Positions 31,161-41,099 of a stretch of DNA of 50,011 nt are shown in pieces. The stretch is from Alphaproteobacteria bacterium (GTDB lineage: Bacteria > Pseudomonadota > Alphaproteobacteria > Rickettsiales > SXRF01): positions 1-50,011 of the forward strand of contig JANYES010000016.1 in NCBI GenBank assembly GCA_025362975.1, in the 5' to 3' direction. The position numbers were made by a program, and so were the translations under genes. Within the stretch, counting starts at the first letter, position 1; each line of letters begins with the position of its first letter. The notes beneath the pieces are model-generated. The model saw only the letters and a program-made list of their open reading frames with translations, did no database searches and had not been told where the DNA came from.

Positions 31161-31182
31161 CACCCCGTCATGCGACGGAGTG
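31161..31182. repeat. Dispersed hairpin repeat, copy 3
   Basis: CACCCCGTC / GACGGAGTG with loop ATGC and one mismatch in the 9-bp stem, preceded by TGT as in copy 1. An A-run follows on the plus strand, which is the wrong side for a terminator of either neighbour. Confidence 0.4.
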
Positions 31183-31197
31183 AAAAAAAAAGCAGAA

Positions 31198-31713
31198 TTA
31201 TTTCCCCTGCGAAGCGCCTTTTTCGCGCTTAACCAGATCGGCAAGGTCTTTGACCAGCGCCGGGTTCGTCACATGGTGCTTTTCCATGAGCTTCAGCACT
31301 TCCTGTTCCACCTGCTGCGATTCGCGCTGCTGCGGAGTGCGCGTACCCGCCGCCAGATTATCCAGCAATCCGTTGATCTGCGTTTCCAGCTCAGCAAGGT
31401 TGCGTTGCCCCGCCGCGACAATCGGCTTAATGCTCACCCGGTCGATATCTTCATACGACACCACGGCCGCTACCGGAATATCCAGCAAGATGGCCAGGTC
31501 ATTACCAAGATCGCGCAGCATCACATCCCCGGCTTCACGGGCGGGGGCGAACCCGACATTATTCCTGAAACGATGCCACGCCTCGTCGATGGGAATGGAC
31601 ACCTCGACCTTCGTTGTGCCCATGCCGTCATCCTGCCAATGGCCTTGCGCTGTAGATGCCTTAATCTCGACCGGCATGCCTTTGATTTCGCGTTTGATGG
31701 TAATATCGTTCAT
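31198..31713 (-). CDS. Hypothetical protein, 171 aa, lineage-specific
   Basis: I do not recognise the family. The N-terminal half (1-60) appears beta-rich (ITIKREIKGMPVEIKAS). The C-terminal half is helical and Gln/Glu/Lys-rich, with a likely coiled coil at about 100-165. There is no signal peptide or membrane segment. It stands alone on the minus strand, convergent with the flavin oxidoreductase gene and divergent from ptsP. A plausible ribosome binding site (GAGGGAAT) lies before the ATG at 31713. It resembles the other solitary unknown genes of this window in placement and composition, but I see no sequence similarity to them. Confidence 0.65.
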   Translation of the reverse strand: MNDITIKREIKGMPVEIKASTAQGHWQDDGMGTTKVEVSIPIDEAWHRFRNNVGFAPAREAGDVMLRDLGNDLAILLDIPVAAVVSYEDIDRVSIKPIVAAGQRNLAELETQINGLLDNLAAGTRTPQQRESQQVEQEVLKLMEKHHVTNPALVKDLADLVKREKGASQGK

Positions 31714-31909
31714 TATTCCCTCGTTTTTACTTCACAGGAGTGTAACGCAACCGCCTTAAAAAATCACCCTTGATCCATGCTGCACTGCAATATATTTAGC
31801 GAATAAAGAGGTTTTTTAACCCCGCATACAAATAAACACCTTCCCGCACCCTGTTCGCGGACCTACTTAGCCTGTATACTGAACCATTAAAAATGGTATA
31901 GCTTACCTC

Positions 31910-34177
31910 ATGCCTCGCATCGCCAACGCCAAAGTCCACACATCGTCACCGCTGCTGTTGCTGCGCCAGATTCGCGACGTCATGGCGCAGGCGCTCTCAG
32001 CACAGCTGCGCCTTGACCAGGTCGTGGAAGTCATCGCCTCGGGCTTCGCTTCCGACGTATGCTCCGTGTATTTGCTGCGGGCAGGGGACGTCTTGGAACT
32101 CTTCGCCAGCAAAGGTTTGAAGGCCTCCTCCATTCACAAAACCCGCCTGCAAATGGGCCACGGCCTCGTCGGCGAAATCGCCGCCACCTCCGAGCCGCTG
32201 AACTTAGCCGACGCGCAGGCCCATCCAAAATTCGAATACCGCCCCGAAACGGGTGAAGAAATCTACAGCTCTTTCATCGGCGTGCCGATTTTGCAAAGCG
32301 GCAAAGTCATCGGCGTCCTCGTCGTCCAGAGCAAAGAAGCAAAACAATATTCTCCCGACCAGATGGAAATCGTCCAGACCGTCGCGATGGTCCTATCCGA
32401 ACTCGCCATCTCCGGCCAGCTCGTCGACCTCCAGGAAATTAAATCCGCAACCGACGGCCTTGTCGCCCAGCAACTCTCCGGCATGCGCCTGTCTTCGGGC
32501 ATGGCCAAAGCTGTGGCCGTCCTCCACACCCCGCAACTTATCATCACCTCATATGTTGCCGCCGACCCGAATGTCGAGCAGGAGCGTTTCGTCAATGCCC
32601 TGCGTTCGTTGCAGGAATCCTTCGACAGCTTCATCCAGTCCTCCAACCTTCCCGACGACGACGAGCAGCGCCAGATCATCGAAACCTACCTGCTGTTCAC
32701 CCAAGATCGCGGCTGGAAAAACCGCGTCACCGACGCCATCACCTCGGGCCTCACCGCCGAAGCCGCCGTGCGCAAAGTCCAGCAGGGCCTGCAAGCGAAA
32801 ATGAGCCAGCTCGCCAGTCTCTACATCAAAGAACGCATCCAAGACTTGGAAGACCTCTCCAACCGCCTCTTACACCTGCTCATGGGCAAACCGCTCGCAC
32901 CCATGCCGCACGAATTACCGGCCGAGTTCATCTTAGTCGCCAGAAACCTAAGCCCCGCCGATTTGCTCGACTACGATCATAAACGCCTCAAAGGCCTCAT
33001 CTTGGAGGAAGGCTCTACCACCTCCCACACCGCCGTCATCGCGCGCGCTATGGACATCCCCGCGCTCGCCAAAGTCGAAAAAGCCACCAGCCGTATCCAG
33101 TCCGGTGACATCGTCATCCTCGACGCCGAAAGCTCCCACGTCTACGTGCGCCCCAGCTTCCAGATCGAACAGCTCATGGACGCGCAGATTAAATCCCACG
33201 CCGCCCGCGATGCCGAATACGAAAAATTACGCGACTTGCCCGCCGTCACGTTGGACGGCGTGCGCATTTCCCTTAACGTCAACGCCGGTCTTTACGTCGA
33301 CACCAAAAACGTGGTTCAGGAAGGCGTCGACGGCATCGGCCTCTACCGCACCGAACTCCCCTACATGACCTCCGACACCTTCCCCGAAGTCGAAGCCCAA
33401 GCCGCGCTCTACGCAGGCATGTACGAACAGCTCCCCGGCAAGCGCATCGTGTTCCGTAGCTTCGACATCGGCGGCGATAAAAAAGTGCCATATCTGCAAG
33501 CCGGTGAAGAAGAAAATCCCGCGATGGGCTGGCGCGCCACGCGCATCGGCCTCGACCGCCCCGGTATCCTGCGCAAACAGTTCCGCGCGCTCATCCAGGC
33601 CGCCGCCGGCAAACCCTTATACGTCATGATCCCTTTCATCGCCCAGGTCAGCGAATTCGAAATGGCCCGCCGCCTGTTTGATCTCGAACTCGAAGACGCG
33701 AAAGAAAAACCGTCGCTGGTCAAAGTCGGCATGATGATCGAAATCCCCTCCATCCTCTGGCAACTCGACACGCTGATGAAACGCGCCGATTTCGTCTCCA
33801 TCGGCAGCAACGATCTGATGCAGTTTTTATTCGCCTGCGACCGTGGCGCGGTCCACATGGCTGATACTTATGACACACTGTCGCCAGTAATGTTGCGCGT
33901 CGTGCATGAAGTGGTCGACAAGGCCAAAGAACATCATGTAGAAGTAAGTTTCTGCGGCGAAATGGCGCGCAATCCGATTGATTCTCTCGCACTCATCGGC
34001 TTAGGCGTCAGGAGCCTGTCAGTCTCGGCGTCGAGCATTGGCCCGCTGAAAGCGATGATACGCAGTGTGACGCTGTCGGATTTAAGCGTGTACCTGACCT
34101 ATCTGCTTTCACTCCCGGAATCCAGCGTACGCCAGTGGCTGGCGTCATATGCAAGGGATCACGGGATTATAGTATAA
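31910..34177 (+). CDS. ptsP: PTS-Ntr enzyme I with GAF domain
   Basis: The 755-residue protein is the first phosphotransferase of the nitrogen PTS, passing phosphate from PEP to NPr. It has an N-terminal GAF domain (about 20-165) that in other species senses glutamine. The PEP-utilising part includes the phosphorylated His373 in GSTTSHTAVIARAMDIPAL, then YRTELPYMTS, VFRSFDIGGDKK, and SNDLMQFLFACDR. Cys682 in SFCGEMARNP is the usual active-site Cys. No ptsN or ptsO is in this window. A RodZ-like gene starts one base after its stop. The 196-bp upstream spacer contains a TATACT that might be a -10 (31878-31883), without a clear -35. Confidence 0.94.
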   Translation: MPRIANAKVHTSSPLLLLRQIRDVMAQALSAQLRLDQVVEVIASGFASDVCSVYLLRAGDVLELFASKGLKASSIHKTRLQMGHGLVGEIAATSEPLNLADAQAHPKFEYRPETGEEIYSSFIGVPILQSGKVIGVLVVQSKEAKQYSPDQMEIVQTVAMVLSELAISGQLVDLQEIKSATDGLVAQQLSGMRLSSGMAKAVAVLHTPQLIITSYVAADPNVEQERFVNALRSLQESFDSFIQSSNLPDDDEQRQIIETYLLFTQDRGWKNRVTDAITSGLTAEAAVRKVQQGLQAKMSQLASLYIKERIQDLEDLSNRLLHLLMGKPLAPMPHELPAEFILVARNLSPADLLDYDHKRLKGLILEEGSTTSHTAVIARAMDIPALAKVEKATSRIQSGDIVILDAESSHVYVRPSFQIEQLMDAQIKSHAARDAEYEKLRDLPAVTLDGVRISLNVNAGLYVDTKNVVQEGVDGIGLYRTELPYMTSDTFPEVEAQAALYAGMYEQLPGKRIVFRSFDIGGDKKVPYLQAGEEENPAMGWRATRIGLDRPGILRKQFRALIQAAAGKPLYVMIPFIAQVSEFEMARRLFDLELEDAKEKPSLVKVGMMIEIPSILWQLDTLMKRADFVSIGSNDLMQFLFACDRGAVHMADTYDTLSPVMLRVVHEVVDKAKEHHVEVSFCGEMARNPIDSLALIGLGVRSLSVSASSIGPLKAMIRSVTLSDLSVYLTYLLSLPESSVRQWLASYARDHGIIV

Positions 34178-34178
34178 T

Positions 34179-34838
34179 ATGTCGAGCACGACTCAAAAGT
34201 CCGATTTAACACCGCAAGATATTGAAGAATACCGTGGAATAGGCAAACTCCTGCGTCAGGCCCGCGAACAGATGCGCATGCCTATCGATCAGGCCTCCCG
34301 CTTACTCCACATCCGCGTTCGCTACCTCGAAGCCTTAGAGGAGGGCAAGCTCAGCGAACTCCCGGGCCTGACCTACACCAAAGGCTACCTCCAGTCTTAC
34401 GCCGTCTTCTTGGGGCTCGACAAAGACGAAATCCTGCGCCGCTTCGAAGAAATGGAAGCCTCGCTCGCCCGCAAAAACTTCTATTTTCCTCAAGTGTTTA
34501 GCAAGGAAAAAACCCCGAGCAAACTCATGGTCTGGGGCAGCCTCGGCTTGGCCGCCGCCGCTTACGTCCTGTGGTCGCTCGTCGCCCACCCCGACGGACC
34601 CCGCCTGTCGCAGGTGGAAAAACTCCCCCCGCCCGTCACCACCATCCATATTTCTGAATCCATGCTGCGCGATGTTACTTGCCTTCGCTTCCCCGACCAG
34701 ATATACCCGCCTTGCACGTTTGCTGATACGCACGTGTTCAGCATGACCCCGACTCGCGGCTACCATGTTACGGTCATGGATTTTGGCTCAAAGGACGATG
34801 CGCTGAAAGAACCCGAAGAATCGGATTCTGAAAAATAA
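34179..34838 (+). CDS. RodZ-like helix-turn-helix membrane protein
   Basis: The 219-residue protein has a cytoplasmic HTH_25-type domain (about 19-90) with GIGKLLRQAREQMRMPIDQ, LLHIRVRYLEALEEG and LPGLTYTKGYLQSYA, the standard RodZ N-terminus. One membrane helix follows (115-136, LMVWGSLGLAAAAYVLWSL), then a periplasmic part of about 80 residues. RodZ links MreB to the membrane. This homologue is shorter than typical RodZ (about 330 residues) and I do not see the DUF4115 domain. It may be a RodZ-like regulator specific to this lineage. It starts one base after ptsP and lies 25 bases before ispG; a RodZ-type gene before ispG is a common bacterial order. Confidence 0.8.
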   Translation: MSSTTQKSDLTPQDIEEYRGIGKLLRQAREQMRMPIDQASRLLHIRVRYLEALEEGKLSELPGLTYTKGYLQSYAVFLGLDKDEILRRFEEMEASLARKNFYFPQVFSKEKTPSKLMVWGSLGLAAAAYVLWSLVAHPDGPRLSQVEKLPPPVTTIHISESMLRDVTCLRFPDQIYPPCTFADTHVFSMTPTRGYHVTVMDFGSKDDALKEPEESDSEK

Positions 34839-34863
34839 ACCCCAGTTTTGATACTGAGAGACA

Positions 34864-36100
<1,237 letters not shown>

Positions 36101-36108
<8 letters not shown>

Positions 36109-36655
36109 AAAAAAACATGTCGAAAAACTCGCAAACGAAACCGCCCCGCTGCCCTCCAGCCTCTACACCAAGCAGCGCCTGAAGTACATCGCGCAGCGTT
36201 TCAACGAAGTCGTCGGCCAGGAAGAGCCGCAAGGTTTCTGGCGCGCCGATTTCATGCCCGGAGCTGTATCGCCCTTCAACAAGCCGAAAAAAATCAGGCT
36301 GGTGAAACCTGTCGAGGAAAAAGCCAAAGCCAACGAAACCCCGGAAGCGGTCACCCCTGAACAATCCGTCGCCAGGCCCGTCATTGCCGATGAAGCAATT
36401 GCCGGATTCGCCCGCGCCGTCCTTTCACCCGAACAGATCTTTAGCAACGCAAGCCCCGTGCTGACCACAGACCGCATCAAAGACCTGCTCGTCGAATCCG
36501 GCATCCCGCTGTCGCGCATCCAAACCGAACGCGCCAATTACACCGGCGATTCCGATCATTCCCCGCGCGAATACGTGATTATCACCGAAGCCGATTTCCG
36601 CCTTTTCGAAACCTATATGAACGCCAAAATCAAATCGGGAGCCTGCGAACGCTAA
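36101..36655 (+). CDS. Hypothetical protein, 184 aa, between ispG and hisS
   Basis: The ATG overlaps the ispG end by 8 bases, and the stop overlaps the hisS ATG by one base (TAATG), so translation is probably coupled to both. The family is not recognised. The N-terminal half has basic and aromatic residues ([28 protein letters not shown]). A Pro/Glu/Thr-rich linker follows (about 72-95). The C-terminal half has ILSRIQ-like helical parts and [17 protein letters not shown]. No signal peptide, membrane helix or catalytic motif is visible. The context would suit a housekeeping role, but none can be assigned. Confidence 0.7.
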
Positions 36656-37989
36656 TGGCCGAAAAACTCCAGCCCATCCGCGGCACGCACGACATCCTCC
36701 CGCTCTCCTTCGGCGGCGAATTCGAACATTTCCACACCGTCGTCACCCTCGCGCGCGACCTCGCCGTCCTGTACGGTTTCAAAGAAATATCCACCCCCAT
36801 TTTTGAAATGACCGACGTCTTCTCCCGCTCGATGGGCGAAACCTCCGACGTGGTCTCCAAAGAAATGTTCACCTTCGACACGCGTGGCGGCGAAAGCGTG
36901 ACGCTACGCCCCGAATTCACCGCCGGGATCTCCCGCGCTTTCATCTCCAACGGCCTGCAACAGCATTTGCCGCTGAAGCTCTTTTCCACCGGCCCTGTCT
37001 TCCGCTACGAGCGCCCGCAAAAAGGCCGCCAGCGCCAGTTCCACCAGGTCAATTTCGAATGGATCGGCGACGCCAGCGTCGAAGCGGATGCCGAAGCGAT
37101 CCTGCTCGCCGGTCACATCATCTACACCCTCGCGGGCAATAAAGGCTGCACGCTGCTCATCAACACGCTGGGCGACATCGAAAGCCGCACCACCTACCGC
37201 GACGCGCTCGTCAACTACCTGACCCCGCACACCGCCTCACTCTCCGAAGACAGCCAGCGCCGCCTCGTAGCCAATCCCTTACGCATCCTCGATTCCAAAA
37301 GCGAACAGGACAAAGCCATCACCGCCAATGCCCCAAAAATCACCGATTATCTCAGCGCCGCTTCGAAAGATCGTTTCGAAAAACTCTGCGCGCTGCTCAA
37401 AGATTCGCACTTCATCGCCAAGCTCGAAATCTCGTCCTCCCTCGTGCGCGGCCTCGATTACTACACCGACACCGTCTTCGAATTCGTCGCCGAAACCGGC
37501 GAACTCGGCGCGCAAAACACCGTACTCGCCGGTGGCCGCTACGACGGCCTCGTCGAACAAATGGGCGGCAAACCCACCCCCTCCGTCGGCTTCGCCGCTG
37601 GTGTCGAACGACTGATGCTGCTCGCCGGTGCCAGCGCTTTGACCCCTCCCAAGCTCAAAATCAACATCATCCCCTTCGAAGAAATCGTCCCTAAAGCCAC
37701 CTTCGAGCTGGCTGGAAATTTACGTGTCCAATTGCAACACCTGCTCAACAAAACGCATCTACGCGTACCCTGCACGGTAGAAATCGCTTGGCAAGGCAGT
37801 GTAAAAAAGCGTATGGAACGTGCAGCGAAAAACGAGGCCACCCATGTGGTGATCGTTTCGCCGGACGAAATGTCCCGTGGAACGTGCCTGATAAAAACAA
37901 TGAAAACCGGGGCGCAGGAAGAAGTGCCGCTTGCAGAATTAATCGACGGCATTGCGTTGCAGAAACGCTTTTTTACGAGTTACGAATGA
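36655..37989 (+). CDS. hisS: Histidyl-tRNA synthetase
   Basis: The 444-residue class II synthetase begins LQPIRGTHDILP. It has motif 1-like PIFEMTDVFSRSMGE and motif 2 FRYERPQKGRQRQFHQVNFE. The histidine-binding segments are LVRGLDYYTDTVFEF and LAGGRYDGLVEQMGG, motif 3 is VGFAAGVERLML, and a C-terminal anticodon-binding domain ends the protein. The intact RQFHQ/E motif 2 region is the canonical bacterial type that reads G-1 of tRNA-His. That contrasts with the divergent HisRS of many alphaproteobacterial orders. The ATG overlaps the previous stop by one base. Confidence 0.97.
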   Translation: MAEKLQPIRGTHDILPLSFGGEFEHFHTVVTLARDLAVLYGFKEISTPIFEMTDVFSRSMGETSDVVSKEMFTFDTRGGESVTLRPEFTAGISRAFISNGLQQHLPLKLFSTGPVFRYERPQKGRQRQFHQVNFEWIGDASVEADAEAILLAGHIIYTLAGNKGCTLLINTLGDIESRTTYRDALVNYLTPHTASLSEDSQRRLVANPLRILDSKSEQDKAITANAPKITDYLSAASKDRFEKLCALLKDSHFIAKLEISSSLVRGLDYYTDTVFEFVAETGELGAQNTVLAGGRYDGLVEQMGGKPTPSVGFAAGVERLMLLAGASALTPPKLKINIIPFEEIVPKATFELAGNLRVQLQHLLNKTHLRVPCTVEIAWQGSVKKRMERAAKNEATHVVIVSPDEMSRGTCLIKTMKTGAQEEVPLAELIDGIALQKRFFTSYE

Positions 37990-38047
37990 GCGCCACGCGC
38001 TTCGCACGACATTTGAATTAACGACCCAGGCTAGAGGAAGATAAGCC

Positions 38048-39106
38048 ATGAATTTCGAAGATCGCCTAGGAATGCTGGTCCGCCGTCACGATGAGTTGCG
38101 TGACCTGTTGGGCGAGGGCAAAGTCGGTGGCAGTGAGTTTGCCAAAGTGTCGAAGGAATACTCCGACCTGACCCCGCTGGTAGAAACCATCCAGACCTAC
38201 CAGAATGCCCAGAAATCGCTCGCCGATTTAAAGGACATGTTGTCAGACCCCGAAATGAAATCCATCGCCGAAGAAGAAATGCACGACGTGCAGAAAAAAC
38301 TTCCTGAGCTGATGCGCAACATGCAGCTCGCTTTGTTGCCTAAAGACGCCGCCGACGAAAAGAACGCCATTATGGAAATCAGGGCAGGGACGGGCGGCGA
38401 CGAAGCCGCGCTCTTCGCCAACGATCTCTTCCGCATGTATCAGAAATACGCCACCACCCAGAGCTGGAAATTTGAAGTCATTTCCATCTCTGAAAACGAA
38501 ATCGGCGGCTACAAAGACGCCACGGTCGAAATCACCGGCAAAGGCGTCTTCGCCAAACTCAAATTCGAATCCGGCGTCCACCGCGTCCAGCGCGTTCCCA
38601 CCACTGAAACGCAAGGTCGCATTCACACATCCGCCGCCACCGTCGCTGTCCTGCCTGAAGCCGAAGAAGTCGACATCAAAATTGAAGACAAAGACCTCCG
38701 CATCGACGTGTTCCGCTCCTCCGGTCCCGGCGGCCAGTCGGTCAACACCACCGATTCTGCCGTGCGCATCGTGCATCTTCCTACTGGCCTCATCGTCCAA
38801 CAGCAGGACGAAAAATCCCAGCACAAAAATAAAGCCAAAGCGCTCAAAGTACTCCGCTCGCGTCTTTATGAAATGGAACGTGAAAAACTCGCCAACGAAC
38901 GCGCCGGCATGCGCAAGGAACAGGTCGGCTCCGGCGATCGCTCCGAGCGCATCCGCACCTACAACTTCCCGCAAGGCCGCGTCACCGACCACCGCATCAA
39001 CGTCACCCTCTACAAAATCGACGATGTGCTCGACGGCAACCTCTCTGAATTTATCGACGCCCTCATCGCCGACGACCAAGCCAAACAACTCGCGGAGCTT
39101 GGATGA
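38048..39106 (+). CDS. prfA: Peptide chain release factor 1
   Basis: The 352-residue factor reads UAA and UAG. The codon-recognition motif is PTT in [14 protein letters not shown] (a P-x-T form, as in RF1). The peptidyl-hydrolysis motif GGQ is at 228-230 in [14 protein letters not shown]. The helical N-terminal domain and the QHKNKAKAL and [14 protein letters not shown] segments are standard. The start is supported by AGAGGAAG. Its stop overlaps the next ATG (ATGA), and prmC, which methylates the GGQ glutamine, lies one small gene downstream. Confidence 0.97.
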   Translation: MNFEDRLGMLVRRHDELRDLLGEGKVGGSEFAKVSKEYSDLTPLVETIQTYQNAQKSLADLKDMLSDPEMKSIAEEEMHDVQKKLPELMRNMQLALLPKDAADEKNAIMEIRAGTGGDEAALFANDLFRMYQKYATTQSWKFEVISISENEIGGYKDATVEITGKGVFAKLKFESGVHRVQRVPTTETQGRIHTSAATVAVLPEAEEVDIKIEDKDLRIDVFRSSGPGGQSVNTTDSAVRIVHLPTGLIVQQQDEKSQHKNKAKALKVLRSRLYEMEREKLANERAGMRKEQVGSGDRSERIRTYNFPQGRVTDHRINVTLYKIDDVLDGNLSEFIDALIADDQAKQLAELG

Positions 39107-39330
39107 ACAAAGCGGACTCAGCAAAATTCATCACCCGCGGCAAGCATGAACAGCATCCCGGCTACGCGCCGTGGCTCGCCCATGCGCTCACGCAATTAGG
39201 TCACAAACCGCTCAACGATTTGCTACTTGCCTCCGTGCGTGCTTTGCGCGAAAATCTACCGCAAATCATTGAAAAAGCGCAAAACCACGCCGCACGTAGC
39301 GGCGATAACAGGGCAGGGGAACGCACATGA
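39103..39330 (+). CDS. Hypothetical protein, 75 aa, between prfA and prmC
   Basis: The frame overlaps both neighbours by four bases (ATGA at each end), a strong sign of coupled translation in a prfA-orf-prmC operon. The family is not recognised. The 75-residue product is basic and helical: [20 protein letters not shown], then [20 protein letters not shown]. It has no signal peptide or membrane segment. Close relatives of prfA-prmC operons often lack a gene here, so it may be lineage-specific. A role in release-factor methylation or ribosome function would be a guess. Confidence 0.65.
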   Translation: MNKADSAKFITRGKHEQHPGYAPWLAHALTQLGHKPLNDLLLASVRALRENLPQIIEKAQNHAARSGDNRAGERT

Positions 39331-40220
39331 GCACAAGCACCTCTTTACTTCCAGACACATCCTGTGCTAAAGATGCACTGTACAGCGCGACAATCGCGCT
39401 GACGCGGGCACAGATCCCGACCGCCTCGCTCGATGCGAGGATTTTGCTTCAGCACATATTGGGTATCGACCGCGAAACCTTACTAGCCGATGACACGCGA
39501 ATGTTGACACTGAATGAACACAAGGCCTATCAGGCTTTGATCGCCCAGCGCTTAGAGCGCAAACCCGTGTCGCAGCTCATCGGCGCGCGCGAATTTTTCG
39601 GCCGCGTGTTCTGCGTGACCGAAGACACGCTCGACCCGCGCCCCGACAGCGAAACGCTGATCGAAGCGGTGCTTGCAAAATTCCGCGACCGAAAAGCCGC
39701 GCTACGTATACTCGATCTCGGAACCGGAACGGGTTGCCTGCTGCTCACGCTGCTGAGTGAATACGAAAACGCCACCGGCGTCGGCGTCGATATCAGCGAA
39801 GCTGCATTGCAGGTATCGCACAAAAACGCCGAAGCGCTGGGCCTGAAAACCCGTGCCATGTTCATGCAGTCGCGCTGGACGGAAAAGATGGAACAAGGCG
39901 GCAATGGCTGGGAAAAATTCGATATCGTCATTTCGAATCCTCCCTACATCGCCACCGGCGATATCGCCTTCCTCGCACCCGAAGTCAACCAGCACGAGCC
40001 GCACCTCGCGCTCGACGGCGGTTACGACGGGCTGGATTGCTACCGCGAGCTGATCCCGCAATTCGCGCGACTTCTCGCCACTAACGGACTTGCCGTGCTC
40101 GAAATCGGCGCGGGACAAGCCATCGATGTTTGCACCATTGCAACCAACATTGGCATAAAAATTGTAGAGATACGCCACGACCTCGGCAGCATTGAACGCT
40201 GCATAGTGCTTGGCCTGTGA
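39327..40220 (+). CDS. prmC: Release factor glutamine methyltransferase (PrmC/HemK)
   Basis: The 297-residue SAM enzyme methylates the glutamine of the GGQ motif in RF1 and RF2. It has the helical N-terminal substrate domain (about 10-90, LDARILLQHILGIDRETLL), the linker REFFGRVFCVTEDTLDPRPDSE, SAM motif I ILDLGTGTGCLLL, and the catalytic NPPY (204-207). A later EPHLALDGGYDGLDCYR is family-typical. Clustering with prfA fits the function. The start ATG overlaps the previous stop (ATGA). Confidence 0.95.
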   Translation: MSTSTSLLPDTSCAKDALYSATIALTRAQIPTASLDARILLQHILGIDRETLLADDTRMLTLNEHKAYQALIAQRLERKPVSQLIGAREFFGRVFCVTEDTLDPRPDSETLIEAVLAKFRDRKAALRILDLGTGTGCLLLTLLSEYENATGVGVDISEAALQVSHKNAEALGLKTRAMFMQSRWTEKMEQGGNGWEKFDIVISNPPYIATGDIAFLAPEVNQHEPHLALDGGYDGLDCYRELIPQFARLLATNGLAVLEIGAGQAIDVCTIATNIGIKIVEIRHDLGSIERCIVLGL

Positions 40221-40255
40221 ATTGAGAATAAATATTTAACCAGTAAGGACTAAAC

Positions 40256-40762
40256 ATGAGAAGAAAACCTAGCACACAAGGTGGCGGCGGCCAAGGCGGC
40301 GGCTTTAACAACCAGCAGCGCAAGCAGCGTTACCAGCAAGGTGGCAGCGGCGGCGGCGAACATCGCAGCCATAACCACAACAACGGCGGCCGCCCGCGCA
40401 AAAACTACACCGCAATGCGCGAAAAATACTTAGCCCAGGCCCGCGACGCGCTGGCCTCCGGCGATCGCGTGTTGGCCGAGAATTATTTCCAACACGCCGA
40501 CCATTGCTACCGTATGATGGTCGAAGAGGGCTATCAGGTGCGCAACACCTTCAACAATAATCAAGACGGTAATCAGGACGGAAATTCCGACGGCCAGTCG
40601 GATGAACAATCCGGCAACGTCGAAAACCAGCCCGAACATTCATCCGAAGAGCACATGCCGCAAGTCGGCAGCCAGCTCCCGGCCTTCCTCACCGCCAGCT
40701 TCGACCCCAACCAGAACCAGCAACCCGCTGAACCGGTCATCGTCCCGAGCTGGGAAGAGTAA
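40256..40762 (+). CDS. DUF4167 domain protein
   Basis: The 168-residue protein starts with a Gly/Gln/Arg-rich low-complexity tail (1 to about 45, GGGGQGGGFNNQQRKQR). The DUF4167 core comes next (about 50-95, YTAMREKYLAQARDALASGD, then VLAENYFQHADHCYRMM). The rest is a long Asn/Gln/Asp/Ser-rich disordered region ending VPSWEE. The core is an alphaproteobacterial family found next to prfA-prmC in many genomes. Function is unknown; the RGG-like tail suggests RNA or ribosome contact. It has its own ribosome binding site (AAGGAC) and ends at a strong terminator. Confidence 0.88.
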   Translation: MRRKPSTQGGGGQGGGFNNQQRKQRYQQGGSGGGEHRSHNHNNGGRPRKNYTAMREKYLAQARDALASGDRVLAENYFQHADHCYRMMVEEGYQVRNTFNNNQDGNQDGNSDGQSDEQSGNVENQPEHSSEEHMPQVGSQLPAFLTASFDPNQNQQPAEPVIVPSWEE

Positions 40763-40777
40763 TTTTTTCCTACGCGT

Positions 40778-40816
40778 AAAAAAACCGCTGCCCCTCAACC
40801 GGCAGCGGTTTTTTTA
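40778..40816. terminator. Terminator after the DUF4167 gene
   Basis: A 15-bp perfect stem AAAAAAACCGCTGCC / GGCAGCGGTTTTTTT with loop CCTCAACC closes the long ptsP-to-DUF4167 run. Confidence 0.92.
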
Positions 40817-41099
40817 TGTGCAGATTTCCCCTTCCAGACCACGCGCGGCCATGTTTCACCAACCCTGTCATGCATGACAACCAGACCTTCCAAAGGTGGC
40901 AGCACCCAAGGGCGGCATGAAAATTTCGGCGACACGTTATAGTCACTCTTAACCCCGCACTCATTTCGGGTCCGGTTCGAAAAAGAAAAACCACTTCCGG
41001 ATTGATTCCGGGAACGATTTAAGATGTAAAACGAAATGAATCCCAGCGGTAGGGACGAATCGAAGCAGCCACCAAACCCAGCAAACGCGGGAAGGGGCG
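40817..41099. other. Intergenic spacer without a supported gene
   Basis: 283 bp between the terminator and the DUF3108 gene. I see only imperfect dyads of the TCCGG-ATTGA-TTCCGG kind around 40970-41015 and no ribosome binding site or family match. A 110-codon minus-strand frame here looks like repeat-derived noise. Confidence 0.5.
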
